From Poecilobothrus nobilitatus (Eukaryota > Arthropoda > Insecta > Diptera > Dolichopodidae): a stretch of 64,000 bases of DNA. Shown piece after piece: positions 34,146 through 43,659 of this stretch; the first letter of the stretch is position 1, and every line of letters starts with the position of its first letter. Under the pieces are notes generated by a model. It made no database searches. It was not told the DNA's origin and saw only the letters and a list, made by a program, of their open reading frames with translations. Location of the stretch: assembly GCA_947095535.1 (NCBI GenBank), contig OX352772.1:226135035-226199034 (forward strand), in the 5' to 3' direction. Position numbers and translations under genes: made by a program.

Positions 34146-34643
34146 ATGAGCAGCAAGGCAGTAACAGAAATAATAAGTAATATTTCTTGAAAGCATTTTC
34201 TATGATAGCTGATGGGTCACTGATACCGATACTGTTTATGTTTAATGCACCTTATTCGTCCGAAGAGTCACATAGCGATGTTAAACTGCAAAAAAAATTT
34301 AATAAATTGCAAATAAATGGTCTTGACTGAGATGATGGATTTCTAGAATATTCAGCTATTAAAAATATATTAAAGGATCATTTAAATTCATTCGATGTCG
34401 TTTATTCATTCGATTCGACGTAAAGGGGGACCAGAAAAAGGAATTTTTAGATAAATTTGTTTCGAGTTCAGTAGAAGTTATCAATTTACTTAAGGACACA
34501 TTTAACACACATAAGGACGAAAACTAAGGAATTTCACCACCATTTACCCTCACCATCACATTACGGAAAATTTACAAAGATGTGCTGTAAAAAATTGTAT
34601 GAATTTATATATGTATTTAATAAAAGGAAATAATTGGTTTTAA
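34146..34643 (+). pseudogene. Polinton gene Y, copy B
   Basis: ATG 34146 gives 'MSSKAVTEIISNIS' then a stop. Downstream frames carry 'ADGSLIPILFMFNAPYSSEE', 'LQINGLD', 'DDGFLEYSAIKNILKDHLN', 'FLDKFVSSSVEVINLL' and the conserved C-terminus to TAA 34641-34643. A ~25-bp duplication ('ATTCATTCGAT') near 34395 and several shifts break it. Same place and strand as copy A's gene Y. Confidence 0.5.
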
Positions 34644-34759
34644 AAAATTTTTGTTTTCTTTATTGTTGACCAAGATATTTTTTCTGACAAAAATATAGGT
34701 ATTTCATAAAATAGTCTGGAATAGTTACACTGAGCTATGTGTAAATTCATTCATTCATT

Positions 34760-35155
34760 CATATTCTTTTCAATACATCTCTCAAAATATTTGAATATAT
34801 ATTCTCATATATTTAGTTCAGCTCCATTGTTATATGACATAACTGCTTGTATAAAGTCTAGCATGAGGTAAATACGAATGTACCCATCTAGCTGCAATGT
34901 AAGTTTTTTAGTGCGCTCTGAATGATTACCAGATGCTATATCATTAAAAATATTTTTGCTTGTGTTTACAGCCTCCTTTTTAATTAACTCCCAACCTGAT
35001 GTAAAAACTGGCTTTAAGTAACGAATTAAACTTCCGAATATATTTGCAAAACCACAACCTCTTTCTATAGCTGGATAAAATTGTAATAAAGACCCAATAT
35101 CGTTGATTCCTCCACCTACTTGAGAGGAATAATATCTCACGTAAGCTCTTTCCAT
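34760..35155 (-). pseudogene. Deletion fusion of pVI-like gene and gene W, copy B
   Basis: From ATG 35155: 'MERAYVRYYSSQVGGGIND', then 'RGCGFANIFGSLIRYLKPVF' and 'GWELIKKEAVNT' as in copy A's pVI-like gene. At about 34925 the frame passes without interruption into 'HSERTKKLTLQLDGY', which belongs to gene W, ending near 34805. About 2.7 kb present in copy A (rest of pVI, major capsid, gene Z, protease) is absent. The join is in frame, giving a chimaeric open frame of 116 codons. Confidence 0.8.
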
Positions 35156-35204
35156 GTTTGATATGATATCTTGTTTGAGTAATAGTATTTATATTGTTTT
35201 TATG

Positions 35205-35453
35205 GTAATCAATGCTTTTTAAAGTGTAATGCAATTTTTGTTGGATAGTAACTGCAACCAAAATTTATTCCATCGCCGTATCGGTTGCAAATTTTAATCG
35301 CTATCGTTCCAAAACAATTTTTTTCTATAGGTATGTAAGGAACATTTTCAAATTCAATATTTGTAGGTATTCTACCATTTTCAAATACAATGTTGTCTGG
35401 AAATAGTTTTAGATTATCATTACTAAACAATGTTACGTGGAAGTCATCTTGAC
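35205..35453 (-). pseudogene. Polinton penton-like protein, copy B (internally deleted)
   Basis: ATG at 35453 ('MDSQDDFHVTLFSNDNLKLF') joins in frame, after 'PDNIVFENG', to the C-terminal part with 'RIPTNIEFENVPYIPIEKNC' and 'YYPTKIALHFKKH', then a stop. Around 430 bp found in copy A between these blocks is gone. The remaining frame is open, so it might still be read, but it has lost most of the jelly-roll. Confidence 0.75.
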
Positions 35454-35487
35454 TATCCATCTTTGTTAACTTCTTCCAAAACATAAA

Positions 35488-36022
35488 ATGTTGTTTAAAA
35501 TAAATTTTCTTTTATTTCTTTATTTCTTTATTTCAATTATGCCTAAAGAAATTTCTCTCGTGATAAGGCTCTATACATAATATAATTTTTGAATTAAATA
35601 CAATTTGTTTTTAATTTATTTATTTATTTTTTTTTAATTAAAAAGTAAACATTAAGGATTTAAGAATGAAATTACTAATATAAAGTAAGTGTAAAAAAAT
35701 AATTAATAATTTGTAACAGCATTGATTGATGTAAACAAAAAAACAAAAAATCGATTAAATCCAATAAGTAATTAATAAAAACACAAACAACAATTTAGCT
35801 AAGAAGAGTAAAAGAAAAAATAGAACTATTATTTATTATTGTTTTTTGTTCTCTAATTCAGTTTAACTCATAATTTTATATGTACATGCACTTCAAGTGG
35901 CAAGAGATAATTATAAAGAAAAAAAAAGAATATATACATATGCAAATGTATTTATGATGTTGACTATTATACCGCATAAACAATTGACTGAAAATTAAAT
36001 GATCTAAAAGTTTACTTCAATT
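35488..36022. other. Insertion edge and 3' region of LINE 3
   Basis: Polinton sequence stops near 35488 and resumes near 40408 ('ACTATTTATATGTTGTCC'). The intervening DNA starts with T-rich simple repeats (TTTATTTC) and AT-rich sequence that is likely the LINE 3 3' UTR on the minus strand. No gene seen. Confidence 0.5.
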
Positions 36023-37060
36023 TTATTCGTACATGTTCAGGTACATTTTAGTTAATTCTTGCTTGAGTTTGTTGCCATCCAAATGTTTTAAATTGATGTT
36101 GAGATTGTTATACAGTTGAATTCCTATATGAAGTGTTGTTAAGGTACCATAGTTAGATGTTCTTTTAAAATCGATATGTATTAAATTTTTACTTCTAGTA
36201 TTGACCTGGTGTTTGTCTTCACGTTTTGCTATATTCGTTGTGGTGTGTATTTGGTTTTTTTCTATACTATGAATGTGTAAAATCAGCTTTAATTTTATTA
36301 CATCTTTTATTAACAATACATTATTTAGTTTGTGATTCTTCAGTGTATTCTCGCGCCAATCGTAGTTAAACAAGTTTTTCAGTGCTTTGTTTTGGATCGT
36401 CTGTAAATGATCTACATTTTTTTGCCAGGTTGTTCCCCATATTTTAATACCATAGCTGAGATGACTATTCAATAGAGCATAGTAGACTGGTTTTTTTGCC
36501 CTTTCTGGTATGAATTGTGATACTTTACCAAAGATTCCAGCAACTGCGCTTAATTTTTTACTGAATTTTTCTGTATGGGTAACCCATCTGAGTTTGGTAT
36601 CTATCCAAAAGCCGAGGTATTTAAACTTATTTACTTGTTCGATCTTTTTTTGCGATATATAAACTGATAGTGATGGCGAGTTAGTATGTATTATCATATC
36701 TTTAGTTTTCTTCACGTTTATGGTTAACTTATGAATTGACATCCATTCATTTATTTTTGTAATTTCATCATTCATAGTAGCTTCTAGTTCAACAAAGTTA
36801 TTTGCTTTGAAAATAAAACATACATTGTCTGCAAAAAGGAATGTGTCGGCACTTATTCCAAGTTGCTGTAATGCTTCTATATAAATAGTGAATAATAAGG
36901 GACCCAGAATACTTCCTTGCGGTACTCCTAAATTAACAGATTCGTTTTGGCTTTGAAATCTTCCAATTTTTGTGTATTGCAATCGGTTGCTTAAATAGGA
37001 CGCAAACAATTTATACGCCATCCCTTTCACACCGAAACTATGAAGTTTTGTTAACTATGA
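36023..37060 (-). pseudogene. LINE 3 reverse transcriptase, C-terminal half, open 335-codon frame
   Basis: A long open frame with RT motif B 'VNLGVPQGSILGPLLFTIYI' (about 36940-36885), motif C 'FLFADNVCFIF' (FADN instead of FADD), 'KLTINVKKTKDMIIH', 'FKYLGFWIDTKLRWVTH' and the C-terminal domain 'NSHLSYGIKIWGTTW', 'QTIQNKALKNLF' and 'KRTSNYGTL'. It is 5'-truncated just upstream of motif B, and motif A is absent, as usual for dead LINE insertions. The frame stayed open, so the insertion may be fairly young. CR1/Rex-like by the C-terminal domain. Confidence 0.85.
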
Positions 37061-37079
37061 AGTTTATAAATTAATCACC

Positions 37080-38165
37080 AAATAATTTTTTTGATTTCGC
37101 CCTTTTTCATAAATTTAATTATTTTTTTTTTTGTATTTTATATAAAACTAAATTAAATTTATTTCATACTTGCATCCATTTCAAGAGGTCTACCTCTCAT
37201 CTTCAGCAACACACAATTGAAAAAAAAATTTTATTGTCTAATTAATGTATACATTTACATACAATAAAATATTTTAAATAACACAACAAATATTAAAATT
37301 AAAAATTGAGAAACAATTAAAATTAAACAGTAATTAAAATTTTAAATTTACATTTACAATTAAACAAATGAGAAAAATTAAACACAATTTAAAAGAAAAG
37401 ATTCTATATTCCCCTTGTCTGTATTCATTAAGGTGTTGTTCTTGTCGTGCTTCATGAATGTAAAATGAGTGTCGCGGTGAATGTAAAAACTTTTATATGT
37501 ATCTAGGCTTCTAGGGTTGCCAACATCTTCTTTAATTTTAAATTTAAATTTGAAAAATTCATAAGTACATTTTTTATGGCACGTAAAGCTACTGCAGAAA
37601 TTTCAAGTTTATTATTTTTGATGGCCCGGATATGTTCCTTAACCCTTGTTTTTATTTTTTGTTGTTTGGCTGTAGTACTTTCATATTCATATTTATTGTA
37701 TGTAAATGTATACATTAATTAGACAATAAAAATTTTTTGTTTGGCAATCTCCACATGTGATTTCGTAGATACCGGATTTTTCTTCATTGTTCGTTTTATC
37801 TTTAGTGTTGGCTAGTAAATTTCCTAATTTATTTTCTGACTATATACAACATCGATGTTTTGTTTATAAAAAGTAGATTTTAATTTATTCGTTATCTTTG
37901 GTGCATACTTTAATTTTATTCTGTTTATTTTGCTTATGTAAAAAATGTTGATAAATTATTTTTATGTATTTTTTTTTTTAGAATGATTTTTAATTAATTT
38001 GTCTATATCTTTTGCTTTGTATCCGTTTATTTCTACACTGTGTATATCCGTATTCTTGTTTGTAAATAGTTATATTTAATGGTAAATTATATAACCTGTG
38101 AATTAAAGAATTAAAAGCTGCCATTTTATGTTGGTATGGACAATGTGACGAAAAGAAAATTTATT
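37080..38165 (-). pseudogene. Penelope-like element fragment with GIY-YIG domain (minus strand)
   Basis: Minus-strand blocks in order: 'PYQHKMAAFNSLIHRLYNLP' (RT C-terminus, about 38145-38085), 'IKLKYAPKITNKLKSTFYK' and 'NIDVVYSS-NKLGNLLANTKD' (linker), 'KSGIYEITCGDCQ' (start of the GIY-YIG nuclease, with C-x2-C), then 'IKTRVKEHIRAIKNNKLEIS' and 'AVALRAIKN'. Between the CGDC block and 'IKTRVKEH' the second YIG strand is replaced by 'YTFTYNKYEYES', which is a copy of the element's flank, so it is rearranged. Frameshifted; not active. Confidence 0.75.
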
Positions 38166-38189
38166 TTAAATAATTTATATGTTTATAAA

Positions 38190-39542
38190 TACTATATGTT
38201 TATACATTCTTCAAAAGCAGATTCTAACCTTCCATATAACGATTATCAATCCAAAACTTTTTCAAATATTCTATAGTACCATTTAATACTAAGCGGTAAA
38301 TGTATATTAAATTACAAAATAGTAAATATAATTTTTAAAATTATATTATATTAATGCGCACATAGTATATTTACATTGTTATAAGTATTGTTATAGTTAT
38401 ATTGTTATAGTATATTTATATTGTGTTATTGTTATAATATCGCCATATATTTCAATATTTCTTTAAAAATATTTCCATTCATAGAATAATTTCTTATAAG
38501 TACAATAAAATACATATATGTATGTATGTATGTAAATACGGCGCTATATAATATGCATCTATACTCTTATCATTCATTCATCAGTGACATGTACGATATG
38601 TAAATAAACATGATATTATATAAGTATGTATGTATATCAATATCATATAAACAAAAATTCTTCAAGCAACCGTTATGTTGTTTATTTATTTACATTTTTT
38701 TGTACTACGCATTATATCATCAACAATTTCAAATTATCGAGTAAAACAAAATGCAAAAAATTCGTTAAGGAAATTTGTTAGAAAATTTGAAAAAATCAAG
38801 TAATACTTTCGTCAATTGTAAAGTAACCCTAAAAAAATTTCTGACATGACTCATACTTATTTTCAAAGATCTGACTTGTGTCAAAATTTCAGTTTCCAAC
38901 TTAAACCGTTTAGAAGATAAAAGGGTTAAAGAATTTTGCAATAATTCAGTTTCCCATAACGGTAATTTAAGACACCGTATAGCACAAGTATATATTTATT
39001 ATATAGATGTTTGTAAAGTCACAATAGCACCTATCGTTTGAAGTTTTCAGATTGAAGATATACCTTATAGAGCTTGTGTTATAACAATTTAAATATAGAG
39101 ATTTTTCGAACTTTGGGGGGCTGTAGCTCCTTAACGGGTGGGGCTACAATTCATATTAATATAAAAAAATTCATATTAATATAAAATTAATATTTTTATA
39201 ATATCTATTAGCAGTTAAAATTTAATGGCTCTATTTCAAAAAAATTGTGGAGATCTAACAGTTAGTTGTTCAGGAGCTACCCGAAATTTTGGTCGGAACT
39301 CAACCAAAAAAAATAGGGAACCTATAAATTGCTCCAAGAATATTTTGTGTAAATTTCAAGATTCTAGCTTTCTTAGTTTTTGAGTTAGCGTGCTGACGGA
39401 CGGACGGACGGACATGGCTTAATCGACTCAGAATTTGATTATAATCCGATCCATACCTTTGAAGGTATATCTAGCTCGCTTATTTCGAGGTGTTACAAAC
39501 GGAGGAGTAATTTTATTATACCCGATACTTATCGTACGGGTA
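38190..39542 (+). mobile_element. Helentron-like element, copy 3 (inverted, 5'-truncated)
   Basis: The reverse complement of copies 1 and 2: from 'ACTATATGTTTATACATTC' to the terminal stem-loop TACCCGATACTTATCGTACGGGTA. It lacks the first ~250 bp including the CGAGGAAG end and has a ~125-bp deletion near 38830. It lies between two oppositely oriented Penelope fragments. It preserves the 'GGACGGACGGACGG' block near 39395-39410. Confidence 0.8.
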
Positions 39543-39549
39543 TAAAAAT

Positions 39550-40270
39550 ACATAAAAATAATTTATCAATATTTTTTACACAAACAAAATGCAAAGAAAT
39601 AGTAAACAGAATAAAATTAAAGTATGCACCAAAGATAACGAATAAATTAAAATCTACTTTTTATAAACAAAACATCGATGTTGTATATAGTCAGGAAAAT
39701 AAATTAGGAAATTTACTAGACGGGCCATCAAATATAATAAACCTGAAATTTCTGCAGTAGCTTTACATGCAATAAAAAATGTACATATGAATTTTTCAAA
39801 TTTAAATAAATTAAAGAAGACTGTTAGTAAGCCTAGTAGCCTAGATACATATGAAAGTTTTTACATTCACCACAACATGAGGCACGGCTAGAACAACACC
39901 TTAATGAATACAGACAAGGGCAATATAGAATCTTTTCTTTTTAATTGTGTTTAATTTTTCTCATTTGTTTAATTGTAAATGTAAATTTAAAATGTTAATT
40001 ACTGTTTAAATTTAATTGTTTCGCAATTTCTAATTTTTATATTTGTTGTGTTATTTAATATATTTTATTGTATGTAAATGTTTAAATTTATTTGTTCTCA
40101 CAAATTTGAGCATAAAAGCATAAAATATTATGCTGACCATAAAAGCATAAAATAAATTTAATTTAGTTTTATATAAATAAAAAAAAAAAAAATAAATTAA
40201 TAATAAATAATTAAATTTGTGCAAAACGGCGAAATCAAAAAATTATTTGGTGTTTAATTTGCAAAAAAAT
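39550..40270 (+). pseudogene. Penelope-like element fragment (plus strand)
   Basis: The inverted counterpart of 37080-37960. It reads 'IKLKYAPKITNKLKSTFYK', 'NIDVVYSQENKLGNLL', then by a deletion directly to 'AIKYNKPEISAVALHAIKNV', 'KPSSLDTYESFYIHHN' (the catalytic-Glu region of GIY-YIG) and 'NTDKGNIESFLFN', the typical C-terminal end. The first half of the nuclease is deleted. The two inverted copies may come from one Penelope hairpin-like or tandem insertion split by the Helentron-like element. Confidence 0.75.
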
Positions 40271-40416
40271 AATGTATTTTAGATAATTTACGTGAAATAC
40301 TAAGATTTCACGTTTTATAAACGAAACATTTTTAAAATTAAAAAAATAAACAAACAAAATTTTTTTTTTTAATTAAAAAATTTTTTTTTTAATTAAAATT
40401 TATATAAAATATTGTA

Positions 40417-41108
40417 CTATTTATATGTTGTCCATTCCGGTATTGATGGAGTTCTAAGTTTTGGATCTCTAAGTAATGGTTTTAGTTTTCGGTTTTTTGT
40501 TTCAGGAAACTGTGAAAGTATAGTTGAGGAAATTGAACTACCGGCCGATCTTAGTGTCTTCTTTTTTTCAGGAGATGGTACAGCAACGGTAATTACAACA
40601 CCACTTGGTGTTTCAAACATTCGATAAGCAGAGTTTAGTGATGGTCTTTCGACTAATTTTGCATCTTTCAACATTTCAGTTTTACCTAATTTTCTAAATA
40701 AATTTTCATCATCCAAATCATAATGTGTTAAATCGATATCCATACTGGAATGTTCTTTTTTAGGAATATATTCAAACACATCATCAGTAACCAATGGTAC
40801 AAAATCTGTCTGTACTGATGTTGGTTTGTATTTAGGTAATTCAGTTTCTGTATATGCATTTCGTTTAGAAAAGAATTTTGTTTGTGTGCCTTCATCAAAT
40901 GTAAGATTATTAGTCTTTTCTGATAATTTTTTTTTGCGTGTCTTTTGTTAATTCCATATTTGAGAAAATTTTGACGATATAAGTACCATTTTTGCAATGG
41001 TTTTAATTTTTTATCATATAAAACTTTTTTCATTTTTTGGTTAAATAAATCCAAGTTTTTATCATCTTGAAATAATTTGCTAAATTTTGAAAATATTTCT
41101 GGTGACAT
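40417..41108 (-). pseudogene. Polinton gene U, copy B
   Basis: ATG 41108 ('MSPEIFSKFSKLFQDDKNLD') continues 'KVLYDKKLKPLQKWYLYRQN', and the frame shifts in an A8 run near 40930. The second frame (40794-40417) has 'DIDLTHYDLDDENLF', 'SSISSTILSQFPETKNRKLK' and ends 'PSIPEWTTYK'. It keeps the ~10 bp lost in copy A. Neither copy is intact, but together they show a protein of about 230 residues with a helical N-terminus and a charged, probably disordered C-terminus. It lies between the penton and small basic genes. Confidence 0.6.
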
Positions 41109-41129
41109 AACAATCTTTCGCTGAATTAT

Positions 41130-41460
41130 GTCTTACTGAACAATTTTTCTATTCCAGATAATATAGCACCTATAAATGTATGCAAAAATCCTCCATGTTG
41201 AATTAACATTTTTCGTTTAGCTTTTATACCTTTTTGTCGACAAGCTAAGAGTCTCAATTGTTTTTTTGTTTTTTTAGTTTTGTTTTTTGTGATGGTGATA
41301 TTTTATTGTTTCCGTTTAACACATTAATTGCAATTTCAGCAATAGTTTTTATTATATCATCATCACAATATTATATAATATTTTTACGAAAATTTTTGTT
41401 GCTGCATTTTGCAAGTACATGTAACATATGTTGGTTTTTCTTCAACCGCTTCATATTTTA
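41130..41460 (-). pseudogene. Polinton small basic core-like protein, copy B
   Basis: Minus strand, overlapping the ATPase end: 'MLHVLAKCSNKNFRKNII', 'CDDDIIKTIAEIAINVLNGN', 'KNKKTIETLSLSTKRYKS'-like basic stretch, 'KRKMLIQHGGFLHTFIGAIL' and a stop at about 41130. A frameshift near 41265 lies in the Lys-rich part. Compared with copy A, the 'QHGGF' site and the short hydrophobic tail are preserved, supporting a real cleavage or tail function. Confidence 0.55.
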
Positions 41461-42103
41461 AGCAATTGTTTAAATCTTTAATAGCACAAAAACAAACGCG
41501 ATATTCCTCTGAGAGTATGTTGGTTCTAATTTGAAACAAATCGTTAATGTCTTCTGTTAAATCTAATACAATATAACCATGTGGGCGTGATGTTGATTAA
41601 TTATATACCCCCAGGAAGCCTGTTATATTTTCCGAATATAGTTGTCTAGTTATAGGAAAAATCTGTGATTTATCTCGAGGGTTTTTAAAAAGTACCAAAT
41701 ATTTACAATTTAATGAAATATCTCGTAAGAATTTTACTTGATGAAAAGTGTTTTGCGTTAATAATATAATAGACAAATTACGGTGGTGCGAACCTTTAGT
41801 AAAAAGTTCACATACTTGTTTGTTTGCTGAATCTAACATTAAATCATCTAAAACAATTAACGTAGGTTTATTTTCATTTTCACTGAGCTCTTCCGGAATG
41901 CCAGTATAAAAATCTATATCAGGGAAATCTATATTTCTTGGAACAGCAGAAATGTCTGTGTTACACCATTTTATTTTTTCAATTTTGAATGTTGGATGTA
42001 TCAATCTAGTAATATTTTTGTTTAAGTTGCATACAAATGTTGTTTTCCCACATCCAGATGATCCCGCTACAATAATCGTAAATGTATGATTAAAATATAT
42101 CAT
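41394..42103 (-). pseudogene. Polinton packaging ATPase, copy B (one stop)
   Basis: ATG 42103 gives 'MIYFNHTFTIIVAGSSGCGK' with intact Walker A (GSSGCGKTT, residues 14-22), Walker B 'PTLIVLDDLMLD' (about residues 77-88), 'GSHHRNLSIILLTQNTFH' and 'RDISLNCKYLVLFKNPRD'. A TAA near 41597 ('TGFLGVYN-') interrupts the frame. The rest continues in frame with 'RPHGYIVLDLTEDINDLFQ' to the true end at 41394. Apart from that stop it is whole. It diverges from the integrase by ~100 bp. Confidence 0.88.
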
Positions 42104-42205
42104 TATCGATTCGTGTTTTAAAAATGATTAAGAGGTAAAATAGTTCGTCTTGAAATATATATAAGCAGCAAAAGTGTATTATAGCTTATTCTCAGTTTAA
42201 AAAAT

Positions 42206-42539
42206 GAAGGTGAAAGACGTATAATTTATTCTCATTTTAAGAGATTGAGGTGAAAGAAGTGGAAAAGTTTTTAGAATCATATTCCTTTGTGTTATTAAAT
42301 GAGCATAAGCAACGTATTTTCACATGTATAAATACATTCAAGAATTTTCAATAACAGAAAAATTTACGTCAATATATGGAACTCATTGTGCTCTTTGTCC
42401 TTGGGCTTACGACAACTCGGCATCTGGACCAAATACATGTAACTGTTCTTCTATAGAAAATTATAAAATAGAATTGAAAAATCTGATTAAATGGTACAAG
42501 CATAATGTCAAGTTCACAAATAGTAATAGAAATACATAG
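42206..42539 (+). pseudogene. Small Cys-rich ORF ahead of Polinton integrase, copy B
   Basis: The leader 'VKEVEKFLESYSFVLLNEHK' (about 42250-42310) is followed by an ATG frame at 42324-42539 with 'FSITEKFTSIYGTHCALCPW', 'DNSASGPNTCNCSSIENYKI' and 'ELKNLIKWYKHNVKF'. Four Cys and a nearby His could bind zinc. Copy A has the same leader and 'SCSTIENY'-like remnants, but shifted. The stretch just before 42250 is a ~50-bp tandem duplication of the start region. It is either an N-terminal zinc domain of the integrase or a separate small gene; the overlap with the integrase frame (42505) suggests the latter. Confidence 0.5.
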
Positions 42540-43233
42540 ACCAGCTAGACGAAACTTTCGTCGAAGAAAATTTATTCAAAAAGGTTTAAACGATACATGG
42601 CAAATCGATTTAGTGGAAATGATTCCATATGCAATGTATAACAAAGGAAATAAATATTTATTAACTGTAATAGATATCTTTTCGAAATATGCTTATGCTG
42701 AGCCAATTTAAACGAAACATGCTAATAACGTTTTACTTGGCATGCAAAACATGTTTAAACGTGCTGGAACACACCCAAAAAATATTCAATCTGATCAAGG
42801 TAAAGAGTTTTTCAACAAAGAATTGAGAAAACTTATAGAAAGAAAAAAAATGTAATCATAATCATACATATTCTGAAATGGTAGCAACCATAGGAGAACG
42901 TAGTAGCCTTTAAAAAATTCAATTTGGAAGCAGTTTAGTTTTGAGGGTAATTATAATGGATATCTATTTTACCTATTTTACACTTATTGAGAAATACAAC
43001 TCAACATATCATCGTACAATTAAACTTTAACCAAAAAAAGTTAGAAAGAAAAACGAAAAATTACTATCAAAAAAACTGTCTACAGTAAGTTAAAAGTGTT
43101 TCGTAAAGCAAAATATAAAGTTGGAGATTATGTTCGTATAAGCAAATTTAAAGGTATTTTTGCCAAAGATTATCAACCCAACTGGTCAACAGAAATATTT
43201 ACAATTGCAAAAATTAAAAGAACTGATCCAATA
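42505..43233 (+). pseudogene. Polinton integrase, copy B, core domain
   Basis: The frame from ATG 42505 has 'IHRPARRNFRRRKFIQKGLN' and 'DTWQIDLVEM' (first catalytic Asp), 'YLLTVIDIFSKYAYAEPI', a stop, then 'PKNIQSDQGKEFF' (second Asp) and a damaged 'SEMVATIGER' (Glu region). Later 'KAKYKVGDYVRISKFKG', 'YQPNWSTEIFTIAKIKRTDP' lead up to the LINE insertion at 43233. Retaining the first Asp makes it complementary to copy A. The gene continues at 48448. Confidence 0.88.
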
Positions 43234-43659
43234 ATGAAATGTCTAATAGAACAAACTTTATAAATGTGCTAGCTCCACCGATTGTCAGATTAATAAAAAA
43301 TGCAATTATATCTGGTGACAATGTTTATGCTACTTCTCGATTAAAAGAATATACAACAATGTTAGATTGTTTTTATCATATTTTCATGATCATCATGATA
43401 TCTGTTATGAGGCTATGACACAAACTAATCTAAAAGTGCTTGTACATCAAAAGGGATTGCCAATTAACTATCAAGAACTTTCTAAGTTATAATTTAGTTA
43501 TCATGAAAATACAGGAATACATATATATATCGGAAGGAAGTGCTACAGGATCTAGCTCATTTTAGGAGACATGTAGATAATAAATACAGAGATCATCTGC
43601 AGAGAATTAGAAAATCATAGTAACATTATATGTTTGGAAACCATGATGATGGATAACCT

